Positions 56,556-64,000 of a stretch of 64,000 bases of DNA are shown here, one piece after another. The DNA comes from Buxus sempervirens (Eukaryota; Streptophyta; Magnoliopsida; Buxales; Buxaceae), in assembly GCA_947561395.2 (NCBI GenBank), contig OX387187.1:31973829-32037828 (forward strand), written 5' to 3'. Both the position numbers and the translations under genes were made by a program. Position 1 is the stretch's first letter, and each line of letters starts with the position of its first letter. The notes under the pieces are model-generated. The model searched no databases. It was given only the letters and a program-made list of their open reading frames with translations, and was not told the origin of the DNA.

Positions 56556-56991
56556 TTGCTCGGATTGCTTTAGTAAAACCTAAGAAAGCAAGGGGGGTTG
56601 AGGATCTTCTACTGAGATCTACTCAAATGGGCCAGATAGTTGAGAAGGTAAGGAAACATGTGCAGATATTGTGGTGTCCATCAATGCACTTCTATCTAAT
56701 GCCAACCAATCTTTGTTAAAATTGTTTCATTAAGGAACTCATTAATTGTTTTTATATCATTTTTTTTTATTTTCAGGTTTCTAAAGAGAGGCTTATATCA
56801 TTGCTGGAGCAGATTAATAACCAAGCAACTAAACAGACCAAAGTAACTGTAAGTCATGTTATCATTTGTGCCCGTGTACTGTAATTGTGTGCTATATGCA
56901 AAAGTCGATATCTCACTGTTTTTCTCCTAATGATGATATTCTTCAGATTCAGAGGCATCGTGTTCTCGAGGATGATGAGTTACACCTTTGA
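56556..56991 (+). pseudogene. PDCD5: PDCD5, last three exons only
   Basis: Exons 56556-56647, 56777-56848 and 56947-56991 (TGA) have intact CAG acceptors and GTAAG donors and join in phase. They read ARIALVKPKKARGVEDLLLR, STQMGQIVEK, VSKERLISLLEQINNQ, ATKQTKVT, IQRHRVLEDDELHL. This is the conserved C-terminal two thirds of PDCD5, a small helical DNA-binding protein linked to programmed cell death. Changes at normally fixed places (LLLRST for the usual VILRAA, VSKERL for VSEERL) suggest relaxed constraint. The N-terminal exons and a proper ATG are missing upstream. It is most likely a 5'-truncated duplicate; a distant first exon is a weaker option. Confidence 0.85.
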
Positions 56992-57465
56992 AGGACAAAT
57001 AGATTGTTTCAGATGTATATTTCCAGTGTGCTGGTCCATGATTTTAGTCCTAAAGATTTTGACCTGTGTTAACATGATATTGCAGCTAAAAATTATTGTA
57101 TTTTTTCTTTCTTTTTTTGTGCATTAAACAGTTTATGTTATGTTAACGAGTATGAGAATTTGTTCCTTCCATGGAAAATTTCTACCCTACTGTTCAATTC
57201 ATTTTCTTTCTTTAATTTTCTCAAACGCTATCGTTCGCTCAACAAAACGAAACCCCAAGATTTAGGGATTTGCGTCTAAAACACCAAAAGCACATCAAAA
57301 ACATAAAAAATGTCTCGAAGAAGAAAATAATAGACGATTAAAAGCTTTTCGAAGGGATTTGAAACCAAACAATCCTTAAAAGAAGCACGAATCATGGATT
57401 CAAGACATAAAACCCTACAAAACACACGAAATCGAAAATGTTTGAAAAAACCTTTACCAGAAAAG
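56992..57465. other. PDCD5 3' flank, no gene seen
   Basis: T-rich sequence following the PDCD5 stop, then A-rich sequence. AATAAA-like signals are ambiguous. Confidence 0.4.
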
Positions 57466-58123
57466 ATGGTGAACACTCAACTCATGCATTGGAAGGTATT
57501 AAGGATACTTATATATGTTAGAAGGAAGTCTAGAAGGAATTGGAATTATGTTAGGAAGCAGTGTAGAAGGAATTAGAATTACGTTAGACAAGTTCGCAAT
57601 TGTTATAAGCGAACTAACGGATTTAACGTTCGAACAGCATCGAACGCGGAGAATTACGTAAGGCCAGTTCGCAATTGTTATAAGGGAACTAACAGATTTA
57701 ACGTTCGAACAGCGTCGAACGCGGAGAATTACGTAAGGCTAGTCTGAAATCGTTATAAGGGAATTATCGGATTTAACGTTCGAACAGCGTCGAACGCGGA
57801 GAATTACGTAAGGCCAGTCTGAAATCGTTATAAGGGAACTATCGGATTTAACGTTCGAACAGCATCGAACGGGGAGAATTACGTAAGGTCAGTTCGCAAT
57901 TGTTATAAGGGAACTATCGGTATTAAAGTTGAACGGTGCCTCTAACGCTGTCAAACGATAACCATAAAATCTTCATTTCCACTCGATTGGGGTGCCGTTT
58001 GGACCATAGCTTCTCTAACTTATATTTAACCAACTTACTTCATTCCGATTCCTTCTAGACTTCCTTCTAACATATATGAGTATCCTTAAAACCTTCCAAT
58101 GCATGAGTTGAGTTGTTTACCAT
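57466..58123. mobile_element. TIR element carrying a minisatellite
   Basis: 57466-57546 and the reverse complement of 58041-58123 match closely over about 80 bp (ACTCATGCATTGGAAGGT, TATATGTTAGAAGGAAGTCT, AGAAGGAATTGGAAT). The interior is mostly the 75-bp tandem repeat. No target duplication was established and no coding capacity is seen. Confidence 0.7.
57591..57930 (+). repeat. 75-bp minisatellite, about 4.5 units
   Basis: Units start at 57591, 57666, 57741, 57816 and 57891, each exactly 75 bp apart. Each has TTATAAGSGAA, GATTTAACGTTCGAACAGC, GTCGAACGCGGAGAATTACG. The first bases occur in two versions (AGTTCGCAATTG and AGTCTGAAATCG). Inner CGTTCGAAC..GTCGAACG is partly self-complementary. 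Confidence 0.95.
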
Positions 58124-58560
58124 GCACATAACTTTATATTTTTCAAATCATCCAATAACTGTCATTTTATCTATAATCAGCACATCATCAGTAAAAATAC
58201 AAGACATGAAGGCATGTTTTCTATGGTATTAACTGTTATTTTATTTCTCACTTAATGTATAGAATTATGGTCTGAAATATAACTGGAAACCAGAATGAAG
58301 AAACTTGATTCCAATTCGAGTTTAATGGGTATTTCGCATCAAGTAAAATTGGATTCCCATTCAGTGTGAAAGTAACCTTTTAACCTTATAACTAGAAGAA
58401 AATAAATTCCAAGTAAATCTCATGAAGCCATGTATTGTATTAACTTCTTCTTAAGCTGAATTCAAATTTCACAGAAAATGTCACAATAGGAAAATAAATA
58501 CAACAAATTAGAATTTAAATTCCTGCCAGTAAGAAACAAATGGGAACCATGTCATTCTTT
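58124..58560. other. Intergenic, no gene seen
   Basis: AT-rich sequence between the TIR element and the PUB fragment. Confidence 0.4.
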
Positions 58561-58589
58561 TCGCAGATCTATTCCGGCCTTCTTCGCAA

Positions 58590-59036
58590 AGGTGTCTAGC
58601 CCATTCTTCTCTATGGTTTTCAATGCATGCTACTCAGAGCATCAACACTTGGAGCAATAGCAGTTGGAGCAGCTAGAACACCACGAGGTTCCTCTTCACT
58701 TCGTTCTCCTGCTCCACCTCCACTGGTACCCGGATCGACTGCACATGGAGCAGTAGCAGTTGGAGATTCATTTTTTAAACTGATATCCATCTAAAAACAA
58801 AGAAAGAGCCATATGGTCTCCATAAAAAGGTTCAGTACCATGGAAAAGGGAAAAGAAATTGGAACTTTGACTTTCAATAAGTGATAATATAATTTTGACA
58901 ACAGTGGGATTAGTTGACCACGCCATTTTAAGGCGCAGGTACCTGTTCATTAACTTCCTCTGATATATGGAGTTTAGCATAAGGAATTTTACTCAATGTT
59001 TTTTCAATTTTTTCTGTCACCTCTCGGAAGTTATCT
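58590..59036 (-). pseudogene. Plant U-box (PUB) protein fragment
   Basis: On the minus strand 58943-59036 reads ADNFREVTEKIEKTLSKIPY and AKLHISEEVNEQ, followed by a donor-like CAG|GTACCT. This is the conserved N-terminal (UND) segment of PUB-ARM E3 ligases (F..VT.KLEQALSQIPYEKL.ISDEV.EQ). The upstream frame closes at once, and neither U-box nor armadillo repeats are present. Downstream on the minus strand, 58600-58787 has an open frame after a TTTTTAG acceptor (TAPCAVDPGTSGGGAGERSE) that I cannot place in the family. I read this as a gene fragment, possibly exon-shuffled. Confidence 0.6.
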
Positions 59037-59039
59037 GCT

Positions 59040-60200
59040 TTTTCAACTCAGTGCTTCCCTTGTTGTTAAGCTCATGATATACATACAAGACTCACAATCA
59101 TTTCTTGCTTGTATGAAAAACAAGGAGACATCATTCCTGTGCAGATCCAGAATCATATCACGGTTGCGTATAAAACCTTTAAATCATCATATCTTTTCAG
59201 CAAATCAAAATCCTATTGTTTAGATTCCAGAAAATGATACCCAGACAAACTTATAGCTTTTGCCTAGAAATTGAAAATCAAATAATAACCATAAAAAAGC
59301 CTTTATTCCCAATACTGGAAACCAAAGTCACCTCCTATGCAGCAGTCAAGAATAAATTTAAGAGTACAGAGAACGAAGGCAATTTTTGGAAGGATCTTCG
59401 ATCAAATTAGCAAAGTGCTAGAAGAAGAAAGTACCCAAAATGTGACTCCAATGTAAACAGGTAGAAATCTTGTATTGTACTGATTACTTATCAACCCAGT
59501 TCACAGAAACAACTCAGCGGACATGTCTATAACAGAGGAATTTCATATTGACCTGGAAATCCTTCTGGGTCCGTTCTCTGTGATTCATTTACCAATCTGC
59601 ATTGTTCCAAAACCCAAGGATAGATTCCTTAAACAGGTTCTAAGAACTGAATACTTGGATTAGTCCAACTAGTAATGAAATCGATTTATGATGTTAGACT
59701 TTGGATCGCATCCACAACCATCATGACATTAGGCAATTAAGTAACGTGTTTAAATCGCAAAGATTTCAAATTTTTTACTTTGAATAACTTGCAAAGATCA
59801 ACCTAATGAAATAACAAATCAAATAACATAGTCGGAGTTTAACCTTTTCAAAAATTCCAAAATTCCAAACAAACATAAGACAACTAAGAACAAAACCTGA
59901 AATCAAATTTCCTCAAAACACGAATCCAGTAATCAACAACAGATATTATAGATCATACTCAAGAATCAAATTACCAAAAAAAATTCAGTAAAGAACTACA
60001 ACTCCCAAAGCTAAAACTACTACATAGCGAAGGAATACATAACCCAACTCACAGAAAGCAAAAGAAACTAGGAAATTTTATACAAAACTAAAAACCCTAT
60101 GATCAATAAACCCACCAGCAGCTACTCTCAGAGAAGGAAAGTCAAAATAATCCGAACCTCGAACCTTGATGGGGAACCGTGTTGACCAAAAATTTGAATC
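59040..60200. other. Intergenic, no firm gene
   Basis: AT-rich sequence. The plus-strand open frame 59216-59410 has no family resemblance. CCGAACCTCGAACCTTGATG near 60160 is unremarkable. Confidence 0.35.
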
Positions 60201-60589
60201 TTAATCAATTCCTGATCAAACATGATCTCACCCAATTATGTGGGTTTTTATTTCATGGGGTACGGACCCATCCAGGGCGTCTAGGTTACAGAACAACCCC
60301 CTTAATTACAACTCTAAAATATTAGAGAAAACCCTTTGATGCTAACTTAATTCACAAGACTTGATTACTTGTGTGATTGGGATTGATTTGGTTTGTTTTA
60401 ATTGCGACTGAACCCGGTTTGATTTATCGGGTTGCCTACGTACCCAATTATTTGGGATCAAGTCATAACGTAGTTCAAAAGAATAATTTGAGTTTGAATT
60501 TAAGGTATTATATTTAATTTGGTTTATTTTAATTAATTGGACCATTAAGATCCGGTTCAATTGGGTTTAATTTGAATAGTTTAATATTT

Positions 60590-60965
60590 AAGGCATTGGA
60601 CCGTAAAAGATCATACCTTGGATTAAACCATTTGAGTTTAATTTGAGTTAAACCGCAAAGAGGAAACGGTTTGATTTGAAAAGATTTGATTTGATTTAAT
60701 TTAATTTGAGTGGTTCAATTTCAAGGCATTGGACCATAGAAGATCATACCTTAATTGGACCAAAAAGTTTAATTGATTTAATTTAGGTTGAACCGAAAAG
60801 GGAAAACGATTCAATTTAAGGGAATTTAATTTGGTGTGGTTTAACCCCAAGGCATTAGACCGTAGATCCTAACTTAGGTTGAACCACAAGGTTTGATTTG
60901 ATGGATTAGTTCAATTAAACCACTTTTATGACTTGAACCGTAAAAGGGGAAACGGTTTTAATTTG
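60590..60965 (+). repeat. Degenerate tandem repeat, about 125-135 bp units
   Basis: GGCATTGGACCGTA..GATCATACCTT..TTGAACCG..AAACGGTT recurs with variation at about 60593, 60727 and 60851. Confidence 0.6.
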
Positions 60966-61100
60966 TTGGTTGAATTTAATCACTTTAATGTGTATGGGGG
61001 CTGGTTTGAACCATCTTGATTGCAATATATTATTTTAAATTGGCTTGATGCCACTAATTGCATAATTTGGTTCAATTTTAGGATGATTTTTGGTTTATTT

Positions 61101-61393
61101 AGTTTAAGGACAATTTCGGTCCGATTTGAATTATTTATAGTTCAGTTTTAGTTTAAGGACGATTTCGGTCTAATTTGGGTTTTAATTTGGTTCATTTTAG
61201 TTTAAGGACAATTCCGGTCCAATTTGGATTTAAACTTGATTTATTTTAGTTTAGGGACAATTTCGGTCCAATTTGAATAATTGTTAGTTCAGTTTTAGTT
61301 TAAGGACGATTTCGGTCCAATTTGAGTTTGATTTGGTTCAATTTAGTTTAAGGACGATTCCGGTCCAATTTGGATTTAAACTTAGTTCAATTT
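61101..61393 (+). repeat. 49-bp tandem array with A-B-C order
   Basis: Six units begin AGTTTAAGGACRATTYCGGT at 61101, 61150, 61199, 61248, 61297 and 61345. Their second halves occur in three types, in the order A-B-C-A-B-C (TTTGAAT..TTCAG, TTTG.GTTT..GGTTCA, TTTGGATTTAAACTT), giving a 147-bp higher-order period. Confidence 0.9.
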
Positions 61394-61739
61394 AATGGTT
61401 CAATTGATTTGAGACCTTTTGGTCTAATATTGAACACTTTTGGAACACATTATAGGTTGGTTTGAAGCACTTTTGGGTGCATTTAAACACTTTTACATGA
61501 AAAAGAGAAGTAATTTGAATTTTTACAACATGGATTTTGATGTAATTTTGGGATTTTTAGCTTCCAGGAAGGTCCAATGATTTTTAGGGATTTTCTGGAA
61601 TTTTTCTGGGGCCAAATCGGGCTTGAATTTGGCAAAATATGCATTTCTGGGTTAAACCGGGTTGATTTTCTGGTTCAATTGCTGCCGGTTCAGGCGATTT
61701 GGGCCTGTTTTAAATCCATGGGTCACGGCTGGGTCAATT

Positions 61740-61995
61740 CCAGCGTAACAGGCCGGGCGAATTGACCTGACCCGCGCGCGGGCCGCAATTGGGCCTGTGT
61801 CCATGCGCGCGGGTCTTGAAACTGGCGGAACGGATCGGGCCGAGAAATGGACCCGCGCGGGTCGCGTCTGGGTCAGAGACATGGGCGCATGGGTCTTGGG
61901 CACGGCCAGGCCCGAGGCGCCTGGGTTTAGAGCGCCTGGGCTCAATGCAAGGCCCAGTTAGCTATCTGATGTGCGCAGGAGCCCAGGACGCGGCC
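61740..61995. repeat. GC-rich GACCCGCG zone 1
   Basis: High-GC stretch with GACCCGCGCGGGTC (a perfect palindrome) at 61850-61863 and variants such as GACCCGCGCGCGGGCC near 61770. Long open frames on both strands here are products of GC content. Confidence 0.8.
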
Positions 61996-63780
61996 CAGGA
62001 CGCTGAAACAGTCCTTTTTGCCCTTGTTTAACCTTCGAATTTGCGATTTCTGCCACTGCCGAACCCAAGATGCTTGCAGGTCCGTTTTTGGCCGGATTTT
62101 GGGTATTTTTAGCCCAATTTCATGACTATAAACTCAGATTTTAACCCAGAAAATTATTTTAAAGATTTTAGATCATTTTAGGGAGTTTTCACGCAGGAGT
62201 TTGGATGACCCAAATATGAGTCTCCAACTCTCCCCTTTTTTGGGGGTTTATCTTATGAAGTCCAGGTGGTCCTGAAAAGAACCCCTGGCCCTTCGAATTT
62301 GTTTCACGGAAGATTGAAGATTTCCTTATCTTTAATCGTAATCCAATTAGGATACAGAGTCCAGGTGACCCTAATAAGAGTCCCTGACGCTCTGAAATTA
62401 ATCGGAGAACAGATTAAAGATCAGGATAAGATTAGGGGGAAGAAAGAGAAGAGATATACCTCATCTAAATCTTACCTTTTCTTCTTTTGATAATCTTCCG
62501 TTACTCTTCAAATCAAGCTCTTTGTTATCCTTCAAAACCCTGCGTATCCTTTTTTCTTTTGGCTCTCTTTATTTTCCAACCCCCTTTCTCCTCCTTTATC
62601 TTAACCTTTTATAAGGTTTCAACAAAAGGTTGTTACGAGAGGAGTGGGAGAGAATATGGGAAGTGGGATGTTGGGAAAACCTCCCACTTCCCATTTGCTT
62701 GACACATGGCCACCAAACAACAACTTTAGTAACCACCCATCATCCTTCTCTCCTATTTTTTCTCTTATTCCTTTGAGTTTGTGACACATAGAAAGAAGTG
62801 GGGTCCACTTCAAGCAAATATCCCCCTCTTTTTCTTTAAAACAAGAGAGAGGGACGTACCCTCCTCTCTTATCCCCTTTTCTCTTTTTTAAAGGAGGAGG
62901 AGGGAGGGAGCCACATGGCATGTGGTCCCCACCTCAAACTTTGACTCCTTCAAACAATTCTTGAGAAGTCGTGCATGGGCATGACTATGTTTATTTTTAT
63001 TTTTGAATTATCTTTTATAAGAGAGAAAGGGACGTCCCTTCATCTCTATATATATATTTTTTATTATTATTTTTTATCAACATTTATCCCTTTATGTCTA
63101 TTGAAATTTTTTATTTCAACAGTTGCCCCCTTTGAACTTGTATGTGATGTTTATCACATGTAAGTTTAAAAATTCAAATTTAAATTTATTTTGAAAATTT
63201 GAAATTTAAAAGGATGAAACCTAATTCAAATAGGATTTCCCTTATCTATATAAAAGGATTCTTTTATCACCTTTTCTTTTACTTCATTACGTGATTCTTC
63301 CATCCTGAAACAACAGAACCCTGAAGGTTTTCATTGCTCTTGTCTCCCCCTTCTGTCTTCCTGAAAATTTAAGAAGGTGATCTTCCCCTTTTTCTTTTAT
63401 TTTTAGTCTCCCTTGAAGCAGATTATCTTTCCTTTTTTCATCCTGTGTTAGGGATCTTGAGGTCCACGAAGCACCGTGATGAAAGAGTTGGAAGGATAAT
63501 CTTTATTTATCCTAAGCTGTTATTAGGCTTCTGGAAGATAAGAGGATGAAGAAGACATTTAAGAACCCTTAAAATTTTGAAGAATAATTGCAGTAATATG
63601 GATTAACTGATGAATTCCTCAATAAATTGAGTAATTTAAGGTTTCTCAGCTTTTTTTTGAAACTTTATTTGACAATTTTCGGGTAAATTAGTGTACCAAA
63701 GCACCAAAAATTCGTCAAACATGTTCTTTCGGGCTATTTTTGGGGTTTAATGGGCTATTGGGCCATTTTGGGCGGAGACA

Positions 63781-63970
63781 AACTAGGGCGCGGGTCTATT
63801 TTGACCCACACGGATCTGTTTTAGCCCTAACGGGCCTGCAATGACCCGTGTGGGCCTGTTTCGGCCCGCGCGGGTCTTATTTGATCCCAGTGGGTCAATA
63901 ACGACCCGCGGTAACTGTTTTGACCCGCGCGGGTCTGTTTTGACCCGCGCAGGTTTGTTCTGGTCCATAG
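63781..63970. repeat. GC-rich GACCCGCG zone 2, about 30-bp periodic
   Basis: About seven degenerate units of TGTTTTGACCCGCGCGGGTC type. The perfect palindrome GACCCGCGCGGGTC is at 63922-63935. Confidence 0.8.
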
Positions 63971-64000
63971 CCCCCTTAAGCCCTTTTTTTTTTTTTTTGA

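Larger units (their letters stand above)
60201..63980. mobile_element. LTR-like, repeat-rich region
   Basis: The region combines degenerate TTTAATTTG/GAACC repeats (60380-61000), the 49-bp array, a GC-rich GACCCGCG zone, a promoter-like TATATAAAAGGA at about 63258 with a pyrimidine-rich leader, and a second GACCCGCG zone at the window end. This mixture resembles the long LTRs of plant Gypsy elements. No gag or pol is seen, and the right border is outside the window. It is a fossil or a partial LTR; the family is uncertain. Confidence 0.35.

Noticed and set aside
47566-56991. DAD1 and PDCD5 as a functional cell-death gene pair
   Set aside because: Both names refer to apoptosis, but DAD1 is a glycosylation subunit and the PDCD5 copy is incomplete; adjacency is most likely chance.
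57591-57930. Regular repeats considered as a CRISPR array
   Set aside because: The 75-bp units are contiguous, with no unique spacers, in a plant genome and within a TIR element; it is a minisatellite.
61652-62031. Overlapping long frames on both strands in the GC island
   Set aside because: GC-rich palindromic repeat lacks stop codons by composition; no domain is recognisable.
1-64000. A prokaryote-like or defence-island-like new system
   Set aside because: No operon, phage or bacterial gene signature is present; all coding evidence is plant nuclear or transposon-derived.

Overview
The window is nuclear DNA from a flowering plant, probably a woody dicot or magnoliid; the species cannot be decided from sequence alone. 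The evidence is a plant-type CC-NBS-LRR resistance gene, spliced genes with GT..AG introns, a plant U-box (PUB) fragment, an oxidosqualene cyclase exon, and plant repeat families (Copia, TRIM, CACTA, hAT and PIF-type MITEs, Helitrons, L1 LINEs). Host genes are few and most of the sequence is layered transposon debris.

Layout. 0-4 kb: a relic of a SIRE-like Copia element (gag piece and LTR), an inverted LTR relic of the same family, and the 3' end of a CACTA element. 4.4-9.4 kb: a Helitron with textbook ends, then degenerate copies of the 3' end of an NLR gene. 9.9-13.4 kb: one intact CC-NBS-LRR gene on the minus strand, the best complete gene here. 13.5-25.9 kb: intergenic DNA with hAT and PIF-like MITEs, a second Helitron and a LINE piece. 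25.9-31.6 kb: a broken Copia element with two LTRs, interrupted by a tandem array of miniature LTR elements (TRIMs). 32.9-36.2 kb: an inverted pair of promoter-and-first-exon-like segments around a 1.1 kb PIF-like MITE. 37.5-43.0 kb: a complete-looking non-autonomous CACTA transposon with a CGA target duplication. It carries exon fragments of an oxidosqualene cyclase and a Rab18-type GTPase, plus unidentified exon-like blocks. 47.5-53.6 kb: a five-exon DAD1 gene (oligosaccharyltransferase subunit) with a 5.4 kb intron full of transposons; the codon aligned with the usual start is AGT, not ATG. 54-55 kb: a MULE-like TIR element sitting in a dispersed repeat. 56.5-57.0 kb: the last three exons of a PDCD5 gene without its 5' part. 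57.5-58.1 kb: a TIR element with a 75-bp minisatellite inside. 58.5-59.0 kb: a PUB fragment on the minus strand. 60-64 kb: LTR-like, repeat-rich sequence with 49-bp tandem units arranged in an A-B-C order.

The genes do not form a pathway. DAD1 (N-glycosylation in the ER), PDCD5 and the NLR are independent neighbours. I found no operon-like or defence-island-like new system. The most unusual items are the gene-capturing CACTA, the mixed TRIM array, the DAD1 start-codon anomaly, the graveyard of NLR 3' ends and several MITEs with odd internal repeats.
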